Assembly (NCBI GenBank): GCA_016946835.1
Contig: JACVTC010000057.1
Location: 487,501 to 537,500, forward strand
DNA length: 50,000 nucleotides
Source of the DNA: Neocallimastix lanati (nom. inval.)
Lineage: Eukaryota > Neocallimastigomycota > Neocallimastigomycetes > Neocallimastigales > Neocallimastigaceae
Direction of reading: 5' to 3'
This document shows, piece after piece, positions 20,592 through 32,037 of the stretch (position 1 is the stretch's first letter; the number at the start of each line of letters is the position of its first letter). The translations under genes and the position numbers were made by a program. The notes beneath the pieces are model-generated. The model was given only the letters and a program-made list of their open reading frames with translations. It did no database searches and was not told the origin of the DNA.

Positions 20592-23500
20592 ATTAAATAA
20601 TTTACAAAATAATACTTTTACTAAGAATACTCCAATTGATAATAATTCCTTTAATGAAGAATCTGAAGAATCTGATTTTAGTGACACAACTGAAAGTGAG
20701 GATGATATCATCATAAATGCTATAAAAAGAAAAATGAATGATAATAACAGCGAAAAAGAAGAAAATAATTCCAAGAAAGTACATAAAAGTTTAAAAGATA
20801 ATCCACGTCCTTTTGCAACTCCTGCTTTAAGAAAGAAGAAAGAAAATGAGCTGCATAATAAACCAAATAAAGTTTATAAAAATCAAATACTTCCTTCAAT
20901 TTTAACTCAACCAAATATTAACAAAGAAAAACAAAAAGAAAAGGAATTAAGAAAAATAACAAGAGTAAGAGAAAGTAAAGAAGAAAACAACAATTATTCA
21001 TCAAAAGGAAAGGAAAAAGTTGAATCTGAAGATATACTTGTAATCGATAATGAAATAGAAGATCTAGAAATGAATAAAGATAATCAACAAAATAAAACTA
21101 ATACTTTGGAAAAATTAATTTCAACAAAAACTAAAGAAACTAATAATGGAAATACTCAGTTAGTAAAGAGGAATATTAAAATGATGAATAATAAAGAACC
21201 TTACAATATTATGGATGATTTAAATAATCTTAAATCCAGTATTACGATAGGTCAACTCTTGAATGCATGTCCGAAAATTCGTTCACAATTAACTCAAGGT
21301 TTAAAGTTAGAAAAATCTAAAATAATTGGAACTGTAGACAATGTAATAGCACGAACTTTATTAGTAAATAACTATGATCATAGCTACATAAGTAAAAGTA
21401 ATGAAGTAGCCGAAGAAGACTTAGCAATGGTTGATGCAAGTGTTGACGGAGTACTAGGAAAACTTTTAATTGATTCTTGTAGTAACCTAAGCATCGTTAC
21501 TAAGCAGTATTTTGATAAATTACCTGGTGAATATGAAACAGTTGGAAAAAGTCGTGGAAGAATCCAACTAGCAACACAAGATGAAGAATACTCGGAAGGA
21601 ATTATTGTTCGATTACCAGTAAAAATTAATAATTATGAATTTAATGCGGACTTTAGAATTATTGAGAAAGAAGACTCTTTTTATGATATGTTAATAAACT
21701 TTAAAACTCAAATCGATCATTGTTTACTTATTCATCCGACCTTAAACAGTTTATGTAAACTTTTGTCAGAAAGTGAATACGAAGAAATAGCTAAAATAAA
21801 TAATCAATATTATGATGAAGAAAGTATAATTTGCACTATTAGAAAAGTTAAAGAAACGAATAATGAAAAGGAAATTATAAAGGAATTAACTCCAATGGAA
21901 TTTATTGAGAGTGATGAATTTTTAAGTACCTTAAATAAAGATTATAAAGAACAAATTATTAAAATTCTCAAAGAAATGATTGACATAGTTGCCACTTCAA
22001 CAGAAGAACTAACTCCTTCTAAACTTTCACCACATAAGATCCGTTTGAAAGCAAATGCAAAGCCAGTAAAATTAAGAAGTTATAGGTTAACTAAATTAAA
22101 ATCAGATATCTTAAAAGAAGAACTTACAAAGCTTATTAAGAAAGGATTGATAGAACCATCCTGTTCAGAATGGTCATCTCCAGTAGTACTCATTCTAAAA
22201 CACAATGGAAAGTGGCGCTTGTGTATTGACTACCGAAAAGTCAATGATATGACAGAAAAAGATTCTTATTCAGTTCCATGTATAGATGAAATTTTTGATA
22301 GTCTCGGAGGAGCTAAAATATTTACAACTCTTGATTTATTTTCTGGTTTTCACCAAATCTTAATGGATGAAGAAAGCGTTGAAGTAACCACTTTCACTAC
22401 TAAGTTTGGAAATTATCAATTTAAGGTTATGCCTTTTGGACTTACTGGAGCTCCCTCAACCTTCCAAAGAGAAATGAATAAAATTTTATTCCCTTTTATT
22501 GGTGAATTTGTTTATGTATTTATTGATGATGTTTTGATCTATTCAAAAAGTATCGAAGAACATTTAATTCATATTAAACAAGTATTAGAAGTATTTAAAG
22601 AAAACAAGTTAAAAATTAATATTGAAAAGTGCCATTTTCTTCAAACTGAAGTTGATGTATTAGGTCACAAACTTACTACTAAAGGATTAAGTCCCATGGA
22701 AAGTAAAATAACAGCTATTAAGAAGTGGGAAGCCCCTTCATCAATTCATGAATTAAGATCATTTCTAGGAGCAATAGGGTATTATCGTGACTTTATCCCT
22801 AAATATGCTCAAATTACCTCACCTTTATGTAAATTATTGAAAAAGAATACTAAATATGAATGGAATAAAGAACAACAAGAAAGCTTTGAACTCCTAAAAG
22901 AAAAATTAATCAATGCACCTATTCTAAAATTTCCGTCATTTGACAAACCTTTTATCATTAGAACTGATGCTTCGTATAATGGAATTGGTGGAGTTCTTTT
23001 ACAAAAAGAAGAAGAAACCGGTAAGGAGCATCCAATACACTTTATAAGTAGAAGTTTGAAGAAAACTGAAAAGAATTATGGTATCACAGATTTGGAAGGA
23101 ACAGCTTTATTTTACTGTATGACTAAATTTAAATCTTATATTGAAGGAAATCCATTACCTACAACTATTTACACAGATCATAAACCATTAGTTGGTTTAT
23201 TTAAGAATAAAGAACCTTTGAATGCAAGGCAAACAAGATGGTGTCTAACCGCTAGTATGCTTGGAATTAATATAAAATATGAATCAGGCAAAAAGAATGT
23301 GTTAGCTGATGCTCTTTCAAGAATGAAAAGTAAGGAAGAGAGAAAGATATTATTAACAAAAATTACTAATGGAAATAATGAAGAATTATTATCTAAGGTT
23401 ATAAAGGAATTTATTAATGAAAAGTTTACTGTTATTGATGGTGAAGATTACTTTATCGACAATGGAAATTATAGAAAATTAATAACGGACGAAAATGAAA

Positions 23501-24549
23501 GGTTTAAATTAATTTTAGAAGCTCATAATATTGGCCACGAAGGATATTACAAAACATATCAAAGACTTAAGAAAAACTTTTATTGGAATCATATGATTAA
23601 AGATATCAAAAGAATTGTTAGTAATTGTGAAAAATGCCAGTTAAATCGTCCTCAACCATATCCAGAACCAACCGAAAACCATCCAACTAAAGTGGAGGGT
23701 CCCTTTGTGCATTTAGGATTAGATATTATAGGACCGTTACCAAAAACAAGAAATAATAATCAATATATTATAGTAACTGTTGATTACTTTACCAAATGGG
23801 TTGAAGCCGAACCCACTGAAAACATAACTTCCTCTGATATAATTAAATTTTTAATAAACGTTTTTGCAAGACATGGTGTGCCTCAAGTTATTACTACAGA
23901 TAATGGAGTCCAATTCACTTCTGATATGACTAAAATCTTTCTTGATCTTTATGATGTTTATGTAAAATTCATAGCTACCTATCACCCTGAATCCAATGGT
24001 CTCACTGAAAACCGAAATAAAGAAATTGGAAAATTACTTCGTTTATTAGGAAGGAAAAATCAAGATTGGGATGAAGTTTTACCTTCTGCTTTATGGGCAC
24101 TTCGAACTACCAAAAACACAGCTACCGGACATTCTAGTTTTGAATTAGTATATGGAAGAGAAGACCAACAGCCTTATGATATAGCCATAAGAACAATTGA
24201 AAATGCAGGTAAATCGTATGATGAAATTTTAATGGAAAAATTTGTTCGTCATTATCAATGGACTAGAGAAGCATGCGAAAATGTGAAGAATGCTAACAAG
24301 TATTGGGCAACAAGACGAGAAGAACAAATAAGTATGAAAAAAGGAAAAGAATTAAAAGCTGGTGATCTTGTTCTTGTTAGAAACTTTAGCCGCACTAAGC
24401 TAGAACCATATTACAATGGACCATTTAAAATTTTAAAAATTCAATTCAACACGGCAACCTTAATCGATCAGAAGACTGGAAAGCAACTCGATAGGAATGT
24501 TCACTTTAAAAATTTAGTAAAGTTTAACTCCGCTTACAGAGAAGCTTGA
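20545..24549 (+). CDS. pol: retrotransposon Pol (protease, reverse transcriptase, RNase H, integrase)
   Basis: About 1334 aa read in the -1 frame after the shift at TTTAAAC; the first in-frame ATG is only at 20734. An approximately 280-residue Lys/Glu/Asn-rich linker precedes the protease core, LLIDSCSNLSIV, where Cys replaces the usual Gly after Asp-Ser. Reverse transcriptase follows with SPVVLILKHNGKWRLCIDYR, TLDLFSGFHQI and YVFIDDVLIYS (catalytic Asp pair). RNase H has IIRTDASYNGIGG, the LEGTALF Glu and IYTDHKPL. Integrase has the HX3H...CX2C zinc finger (HNIGHEG, CEKCQ) and the D, D, E core in LGLDIIGPLP, TTDNGVQFTS and ESNGLTENRNKEIGK. The C-terminal module has EPYYNGPFKI, with no chromodomain. 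The stop lies 18 bp before the 3' LTR. All catalytic residues except the protease glycine are present. Confidence 0.95.
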   Translation, partial: LLNGSRSTPNDKTIASLNNLQNNTFTKNTPIDNNSFNEESEESDFSDTTESEDDIIINAIKRKMNDNNSEKEENNSKKVHKSLKDNPRPFATPALRKKKENELHNKPNKVYKNQILPSILTQPNINKEKQKEKELRKITRVRESKEENNNYSSKGKEKVESEDILVIDNEIEDLEMNKDNQQNKTNTLEKLISTKTKETNNGNTQLVKRNIKMMNNKEPYNIMDDLNNLKSSITIGQLLNACPKIRSQLTQGLKLEKSKIIGTVDNVIARTLLVNNYDHSYISKSNEVAEEDLAMVDASVDGVLGKLLIDSCSNLSIVTKQYFDKLPGEYETVGKSRGRIQLATQDEEYSEGIIVRLPVKINNYEFNADFRIIEKEDSFYDMLINFKTQIDHCLLIHPTLNSLCKLLSESEYEEIAKINNQYYDEESIICTIRKVKETNNEKEIIKELTPMEFIESDEFLSTLNKDYKEQIIKILKEMIDIVATSTEELTPSKLSPHKIRLKANAKPVKLRSYRLTKLKSDILKEELTKLIKKGLIEPSCSEWSSPVVLILKHNGKWRLCIDYRKVNDMTEKDSYSVPCIDEIFDSLGGAKIFTTLDLFSGFHQILMDEESVEVTTFTTKFGNYQFKVMPFGLTGAPSTFQREMNKILFPFIGEFVYVFIDDVLIYSKSIEEHLIHIKQVLEVFKENKLKINIEKCHFLQTEVDVLGHKLTTKGLSPMESKITAIKKWEAPSSIHELRSFLGAIGYYRDFIPKYAQITSPLCKLLKKNTKYEWNKEQQESFELLKEKLINAPILKFPSFDKPFIIRTDASYNGIGGVLLQKEEETGKEHPIHFISRSLKKTEKNYGITDLEGTALFYCMTKFKSYIEGNPLPTTIYTDHKPLVGLFKNKEPLNARQTRWCLTASMLGINIKYESGKKNVLADALSRMKSKEERKILLTKITNGNNEELLSKVIKEFINEKFTVIDGEDYFIDNGNYRKLITDENERFKLILEAHNIGHEGYYKTYQRLKKNFYWNHMIKDIKRIVSNCEKCQLNRPQPYPEPTENHPTKVEGPFVHLGLDIIGPLPKTRNNNQYIIVTVDYFTKWVEAEPTENITSSDIIKFLINVFARHGVPQVITTDNGVQFTSDMTKIFLDLYDVYVKFIATYHPESNGLTENRNKEIGKLLRLLGRKNQDWDEVLPSALWALRTTKNTATGHSSFELVYGREDQQPYDIAIRTIENAGKSYDEILMEKFVRHYQWTREACENVKNANKYWATRREEQISMKKGKELKAGDLVLVRNFSRTKLEPYYNGPFKILKIQFNTATLIDQKTGKQLDRNVHFKNLVKFNSAYREA

Positions 24550-24567
24550 GTCTTCGTCGGGGCATCT
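24550..24567 (+). other. polypurine tract position, atypical sequence
   Basis: Only GTCTTCGTCGGGGCATCT separates the pol stop from the 3' LTR. The single purine block is GGGG. Usual plus-strand primers are 10 or more purines directly before the LTR, so either a minimal G4 tract is used or the primer lies elsewhere. Confidence 0.45.
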
Positions 24568-25063
24568 TGATAAGAATGTACTAAATAATGCATTCTTAAT
24601 TAAATCTACGATTTATTTCTAATACATTATGTGTACATTATTATTTTTGTACTTTAATAAATTTTTAAATCCAAAGATCAAAAATTAAATCAAAAATTAT
24701 ATTAAACTTTATATTTTTATATTAAATCTTATATTAATAGTAATATTTTTATATATTTAAAACTTATATTAGCAATATTAATAATAAATCTTATTTTTTT
24801 TATATTAATAATGAAAATTTATATTAATAATATTTTTATATATTGATAATTAAAAATTTATATATTATATTTTAACTTTTTATTATAAAATTTTATATCG
24901 AAATGTTTTATTTTATATTGAAAAATATTTTATTTTATTAAAAACCTTTATATTAGAATAGTATTTTTATTTTTATTTGAATATTTTAACAGATTGTAAT
25001 AAAAATTATAGCCAATTAAATAAATTCTTATTAGTAATATTTTAGATATTTTTAAATAAATAA

Positions 25064-25119
<56 letters not shown>

Positions 25120-25436
25120 TTTTATTAATATTATAAATGTATTTTATTTATATTGTTATAATTAAATTTTATATAATTAATTATAAAAATCAATTTAAAT
25201 TTAATAGTTTTTAAAAAAAAAAATAAATAAAATGTAATTTAGTGGCAAGAACAACTTTTATGCCTTGAAAAAAAATATAAATAGTTGTAAATTTTGCTAC
25301 TAATTTTTAAATATCATCGAATAAAATCAAATAAAATCAAATAAATTTAATAAAATAAATAAATAAAATAAATAAATAAATAAATAAAATTTGTGTTTCT
25401 TACTTTATTTTTATTTAATTCTCTAAAACCTTAACA
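24568..25436 (+). repeat. 3' LTR
   Basis: 869 bp. Identical to the 5' LTR by eye apart from one extra A in the poly(A) tract (A52). Followed directly by the CATT target duplication. Confidence 0.95.
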
Positions 25437-25576
25437 CATTTTATTTTTTTTTTAATTATTAATATAAAAGCAATTATATAAATTATGAATTTATATTTAA
25501 AATTATTATTATAATTATATCAATAATATTGCAAATTTATATTTATTTATATATATATTACTTTTTATTGATCTTT

Positions 25577-25618
<42 letters not shown>

Positions 25619-25624
<6 letters not shown>

Positions 25625-26134
25625 AGCACTGGCAATACTTAATGGTACATTTATTAATACTAATTTATATAATTGAAATTTTTTTTCCAGAAATTTATGT
25701 GATAATTGAAGAAAAGTCTGAAAATAAAATTAATAATTTAATAAAAAAATGTTGAGAATAATAAATATAAAAATTAGCAATAATAATTTTAATATTATTC
25801 GTTTTAATTAATGATCCACTTCTTTTAGATTCAGTAATCTTCCATATTCATCATAATATTCATTATTAACTACAAGTTTATAGTTTTTAAATTTATTTTC
25901 TGTCACCCTTCCCCTTTCTCTATAAATATCATCATGATCATAATCTCTATTTTCAATAACTTAATTATCCATTTCTTTAAACTAGTTTCTTTTCATATCA
26001 TTAAGTTCCTTTGCCTTTTTCCCATTTTTAATCAATGTCATTGCATCATCTTCTTTGTCTCTTTCAATATTTCCTAAATCTTTACCGCTAAACTTTTTTT
26101 TTTTTTCAATTCTCTTATTTGATCTTTGTACTTT
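25619..26134 (-). pseudogene. SART1: SART1/SNU66 C-terminal relic
   Basis: Two exon-like blocks on the minus strand, 26134-25820 and 25717-25619, can be joined in phase 0 (donor GTGGAT, acceptor TTTTCAG). The first contains DDIYRERGRVTENKFKNYK and EYYDEYGRLLNLKE; the second starts TFLQLSHKF and ends INVPLSIASAL before the stop. This follows the C-terminus of SART1/Snu66, a U4/U6.U5 tri-snRNP protein, where YVDETGRKLTPKE, QLSHRF and DTPLGTVALL occur in this order. Two in-frame stops (after MKRN and FKEMDN) and loss of most of the Lys-rich stretch after QLSHKF indicate a dead copy. No upstream exons are seen. Confidence 0.6.
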
Positions 26135-26272
26135 CTATTGGTAATAGAGATTAAGATATTTATTATATATTAATATATATTTTTAATTTCTATTTATTTC
26201 ATTATTATATATATATATATATATAATTTTATTTATTAATAAAATTAATAAATAATAGTATGCTAATAAATA

Positions 26273-26303
<31 letters not shown>

Positions 26304-26769
26304 TTTATAATTTTTTTATTCCATTATTTCATATATTATTAAATAGAATAATAATTTGTTGCCATTTGAAAATGTTGTTATTGGACTTCAACCTGATGTT
26401 AAATAAATCAAAAGAAATCGATTTAAATAAGTTTATCGATACAAATTGTACACAAAAATCATCTTTGATATATATCTTTAATTATCTATAATTTATTGTA
26501 AAATAGATATATATTAAAGTTAAGTGACAAATATTTAAAACAAAATATCTCTCGATACAAGTAATATTGTTTTAAAAAAAAAATTCTATTTTATGTTTAA
26601 TTTTTTAATGTAATTATTTATTTATTAATATGAATAAAATTTTTTATTTTTTTAATATATTTATATTTATAAATGAATATATTAAAACAAAATTTATATA
26701 AGAAAATATATGGATGAATATTATTATCCATAATCGATTTTGATTTATTATTATTATTATTTTATTCCT

Positions 26770-26829
<60 letters not shown>

Positions 26830-27276
26830 CTTGAACAAGATAAATTATTATAAAATTAAATTATAAATATTTATATTTTTAATAAATTAATAAAACATTT
26901 TAAAATTTAAAACTTATAAAATAAAAATATTGTATTTTATAAAATGAACTATAATTGATTTTTAATTATTTAATGAAATTTTTATAATATAATATTGTTA
27001 ATAATTATTATCAATTTAAATAATAATATTTAATTATTATATAACATTTATTATTAATAAGAATAATAAAATAAAAAAAGAAACAAAAGGACTTAATGTA
27101 ATTTAAATAGAAAGCAAATACTAAGATAAATAAAAAATAACAATTATTAAATAAAATTGGAATAAAATTAGTATTTTTGTGGAGTAATATCGGAATTACT
27201 ATTTTCATTTAGCAGGAGATTATTAAATTTTCTACAAATAAATAAATATACAAATATATATGTAATAAGATTTAAA
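26135..27276. other. AT-rich spacer upstream of SDHB
   Basis: Contains a (TTA)n block near 26276-26299, a T57 homopolymer (26773-26829) and TA-rich DNA. A short + strand frame at 26346-26406 ends in a stop, but nothing supports it as a gene. Confidence 0.6.
26773..26829. repeat. T57 homopolymer
   Basis: The longest pure homopolymer in the window. The Lys-run frame over it on the minus strand is an artefact. Confidence 0.95.
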
Positions 27277-28713
27277 ATGTCTATAATTAATAATCAAATT
27301 TCATCTTCGTTGAAAAACTTAAATGGCATTAATATATTTAATATATTAAATGTATTAAACAATAACAATAAAAGAAATTTCCATTCTTCTTTTGCAATAA
27401 AAAAACATCATAAAGAATTAGAATTTAAAATATATAGATGGGTAAATAATTATTTATAATAAGATTATAATTATAAAATTAGATATTAACAGAAATTTTT
27501 GAATAATTATTGTAAATTTTGTTAAAAATTGACAGAATCCAGAAAAACCAAGGGAGAAACCAACATACAAAACTTATAAAGTTCAAACAGAAAATATCAA
27601 ACAAACTGTTCTTGATGGATTATTATATATAAAGGAAAATGAAGATCCTACATTGACATTTCGTCATCATTGTCACAATGGTTAGTTTTAATAATTTGTT
27701 TAATTGTTCATAAAATTTCTCTCATTTATTTATTTATATAATTATATATTAAATTATATATAAATGTTTTTTATTTTTATTTTTATTGGTATTATAATTC
27801 AAAATTTAATTAATCTTTATATTATAAAACATAAATTAGGAAAATGTGGTTGTTGTGCAATAAATGTTAATGGAAAAAATGTATTAGCATGTAATACTCC
27901 TATTGATGATAAACAAAAAATTCAGAAGATTTCACCATTACCTAATATACCAGTGATTAAAGATTTAGTTCTTGATTTAACTCATTATTATGAACAATAT
28001 AAGAATATTCAACCATGGATTATGAGAAAAAAGAAAGATGAACATGGTAAAATTATAAAAGAACCTGATAGAGAAATTTTACAAACTACAAAGGAAAGAA
28101 AAAAGTTAGATGGTTACTATGAATGTAATTTATGTGCGTGCTGTTCTTCATCATGCCCAAATTATTGGAGGGATGCAGGTAAATGCTATTTAATATTATA
28201 ATTTAAGATTTTTAATAATTTAATAAATGTTAAATATATATAATAAAAAAAATAATTTATATATATATGTATATATATGTAAATTTTATTTATTAATATA
28301 AGATGCTTATCTTGGGCCATCTACTATTTTAAATTCATTCCGTTGGATTAGAGATAGTAGAGATGGTTTTCATTCAGAAAGAAAAGATGGTCTTCAAGGA
28401 CCAGATTCTCTTTTTAGATGCCATGGAGAAATGAGTAAGTTATTAATGACAATAGATATTTATATAATTATTTTGTAGTTTATTTTTCAATTTATTTATT
28501 ATTTCATATATTTTAGATTGTATGTCTAATTGTCCTCTTGGATTAAATCCAGCTAAAGCTATAGCAAAAGTATTTATTAATATAATTATATATTTATTTT
28601 TAATTGTTTTATTATGATAGAAGAAAAAATTCGATTTATTATTTCTAATTTAAATTATTATTATTATTATTATTATTATTTAGTTAAAATTAGCCATTAC
28701 AAAAGAAGGATAA
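27277..28713 (+). CDS. SDHB: succinate dehydrogenase iron-sulfur subunit (complex II)
   Basis: Six exons, 27277-27441, 27536-27680, 27840-28178, 28303-28434, 28517-28569 and 28684-28713, in consistent phase, giving 287 aa. The head (about 42 residues, Asn/Leu-rich, ending KRNFHSSFA) looks like an organellar presequence with an R-N-F cleavage-like motif. The ferredoxin domain has CHNGKCGCCAINVNGKNVLAC, holding the [2Fe-2S] cysteines (pattern CX4CX2CX11C). The C-terminal domain has CNLCACCSSSCPNYW and CHGEMNCMSNCPLGLNPAK, giving the [4Fe-4S] and [3Fe-4S] ligands. DAYLGPSTI and FRWIRDSRDGF match the family. SDHB passes electrons from the flavoprotein SDHA to quinone; running in reverse, complex II acts as fumarate reductase. 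All cluster ligands are present, so it should be functional. The C-terminus is slightly shorter than in animals. The start is the first ATG, 90 bp after a T/A spacer. Confidence 0.95.
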
Positions 28714-29730
28714 TACTTACAATTATTTTATATTTATTATATCATTAAATTATGATGCTTTTTAATAATTGATTAAAAAAAATTTTTTTTTTATTAAATA
28801 AAGTAGTAAAACAATATAAAAAAATACTAAATAAATCTTTTATTTTAAATTATATAAATTAAATTATAAACAATACAAAATAAATTAATATTCTTCATTT
28901 TATGTTATTACTATTAGAAATTAAGAATAATTATAATTATAATTAAATATATTTAATTAGGATTACAATTACATAAATTGTTATAATAGAAAGAAATAGA
29001 TTCATAGATTAATAATAGGATATTAATAGTTCTTTCAAAATGAATATAGAAAAAAATAAAAAAAAAAGTTTTACAAATTAAATTAATAAATAATAAATAA
29101 ATAAATAAGTAAATAAATAAATAAATAAAAATACCCATAATTTATTATAAAAAAAATGTTTATTTATTTATTTGGAACTACTAATTATAGTTTAAAATTC
29201 TTTATACAAAACATTTAAAAAAAACATTAATTTATTATTATTAAAATCTTAATTTAGCAATATAAACCAACTATAATTTATTAATTATTATTATTATTAT
29301 TATTATTATTTTTTGATTATAAATTTTATATTCATATTATTAATATTAATATATAATCAGTAAAATTGTAATATATTTAATATTTTATATATTTAATATT
29401 TTAATATTTAATATTAAAATATATATAATTAATATATATATTTAAAAAACATTTTAATCAAATATATATATATATATTTTTTTTAAAAATGATAAATTTT
29501 TTATTATTTCAATATATAAAGTTTTTCTTATAATTTTGAATAATTTGTACATCAATTAATTCAATAATTTAAAATAATCAGGACATAATTATAAAATATT
29601 TTTCATTTTAATTAAAGGAATTCATATTTAAAATTATTATTGGTAGTATAAATAATATATTCAAATAAATATATAATAATAATAAAATTTATAGTGTTTT
29701 AAAAATTTAATATATAAATTTATAAATAAG
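28714..29730. other. AT-rich intergenic region between SDHB and PRP39
   Basis: Both flanking genes read rightward, so this holds the SDHB 3' end and the PRP39 promoter. Only TA-rich and (AAAT)n sequence (about 29086-29127) is seen. Confidence 0.65.
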
Positions 29731-31283
29731 ATGGAAAATAAAAAAGTTGAAACTGGTACTACTGGTAAATATTATAATTAATAATTTACTGATATATAAT
29801 TATTTATTTATTTATTTATTAAATAATTTATTTTAATAGAACACAGTTAATTATTTTAAATGTAGCGATTTAATATAAATTAGATATTATGATGAAACTT
29901 TCTTAAGTTATAAAACAAAATTGGTTTTATAATTTTAATAATTTTATATTTATATATACTATAGATATAAAAAGGATAATATTGTGTCAAAATTATGTAT
30001 ATACAACATATAAAGGAATTAATTAAATTATAAAAATATAGATTTTAATAATTATTAAAATGATTAAATATATAAATTTTAAAATAAATATTTTTGATAT
30101 TACATATAATTTTATAATAATACAATTATTATTTTTTTTTATTATATTTTTCTTTCTTTTTTTCTATTTTTTATTATCTATATATTATAAATAAGATCAA
30201 CCAAAGAGTGAGTATGATAGATTATGGGAAGCAGTTTCAAAGGTATAATTATTTTATCATTTAAAATTATATATATTTATTTTTAAAGTATTATTAATAT
30301 GCATAAAATTTAATAGGATCCAAATGATTTTAAATCATGGGAAGAATTGATTGCTGTTGTAGAAAATGTTGAAGGTGGAATTACTCAAAATATCAAACCA
30401 GAAGATGCTGAAAAGATTCATCATGTATATGAAAACTTTTTATTTAAATTTCCATTATGTTTCGGTTATTGGAAAAAGTATTCCGATATCGAAATGATCA
30501 TCGGTGGCCCAGAAAAAGCAGAAGAGGTAATATTCTTTAATATAAAGAATTAATACTGTTTTTAAATCAAATCAAATTATATTAATTAAAATTTATAATC
30601 TTTTTATTATAAAAGGTATTTGAGAAGGGTGTTTCAGCAATTCATAATAGTATTGATTTATGGATTCAATATTGTGATTTTAAAATTCAATATTGCAAGG
30701 ATAATGAAAAAATAAGAGAGTAAATATAAATATTATATACAATATATATATTTATTTTTGAGATTTAATTATTTAAATTATATGATATAAATTTTGAATA
30801 TTGATAATAAAAAGTTTATTTGAACGTGGTGCTCAAAATGTTGGATTAGATTTCCAAAGTCAACCATTTTGGGAAAAATATGTTGAATGGGAAGAAGCAA
30901 ATCATGAAGAAGCTAAAGCTTTTGCAATTTTGGAGCGAGTGATAAAAATTCCACTTCATGCCTATACTCAATTATTTGAAAGGTAAATTTATATTATTAA
31001 TATAAATATTTACCTAAAGTGAATTTGTATAATAATAATAATAATAATAATAATGTTTTGATTTTCTTTTAAAAATAAAAATAAAAATAAAATAAAATAA
31101 AAAAAATAAAATAAAATTAAAAAAAAAAAAAGATATTCAAATTTATCTGTTACTAGACCAATTTCAGAATTAGTACCACCAGATAAATTAAAAGAAGTTG
31201 AAGAAGCAGTAGATAAAAGTTTAGAAGGAAAAGAAGATAAGGTAATAAATATAATAAGATATAATTGAAAAACAATATATGAA

Positions 31284-31314
<31 letters not shown>

Positions 31315-32002
31315 TGAAATTTTTTTTTTATTTTTAAAATTTTATTTTTTATATTGTATTTTTTTATTTTATTTTATTTTTATTTTTATTATATTATTAT
31401 AAATATTATATAATATTATTTCAAAGAGTAATAGAGAACAATTAATAAGACAAAAAATTCATGAAATAAAAAGCGAACAATATATGAAAGTTCAATCGGA
31501 AGTTGGAAAAAGATGGGAATTTGAAATGGAAATTAAAAGACCATATTTCCATGTTAAACCTTTAGATCAATATCAATTGAAAAACTGGAGAAAATATTTA
31601 GATTTTGAAGAGAGTCAAGGTGATTTTTATAGAATTTACACTTTATATGAAAGATGTCTTGTATCATGTGTAAGTTGAATATAAGTAATAATATTTGTAT
31701 AATAATAATAAATAAATAAATAAAAAAAAAAAAAAAAAAAAAAAAAAGTAATAATAATTATAACAAAAAACATTAAAAATAGTAAGTTAATATAATGAAA
31801 TAATAATATAGTAATATAAAGAATAGTTTAATTATAATTTGATATATATTTAAAATTTGATGAAATAATACATTCTTTTTTTTTTTTTTTTTTTTTTAAA
31901 TTTTTATTTAAATGATTTAATGGAATATATATAACATGTTAATTAATTCAAGAATAATGGAAGCTGTTGTTAATTATTATTAAAATTAGTACTTGAATTT
32001 GT

Positions 32003-32037
<35 letters not shown>

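Larger units (their letters stand above)
17250..25436 (+). mobile_element. complete Ty3/gypsy (Metaviridae-type) LTR retrotransposon
   Basis: An 8187-bp element with LTRs of 868 and 869 bp, TG...CA ends, and a 4-bp target duplication CATT at 17246-17249 and 25437-25440. In order it has 5' LTR, primer-binding site, a 1.5-kb leader, gag, a -1 frameshift signal, pol (protease, reverse transcriptase, RNase H, integrase) and 3' LTR. The domain order with integrase last places it in the Ty3/gypsy group. There is no chromodomain after the integrase GPF region and no envelope gene. The LTRs differ, as far as I can see, only by one base in a poly(A) tract (51 against 52), so insertion is very recent and both reading frames are intact. 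It landed 4 bp beyond the right target duplication of the SINE. Confidence 0.96.

Noticed and set aside
26345-26406. Short + strand exon ending in NVVIGLQPDVK and a stop
   Set aside because: Only about 18 codons, with no matching upstream exon and no recognised family.
26644-26838. Lys-run reading frame on the minus strand
   Set aside because: It is the antisense of the T57 tract, with no conserved sequence around it.
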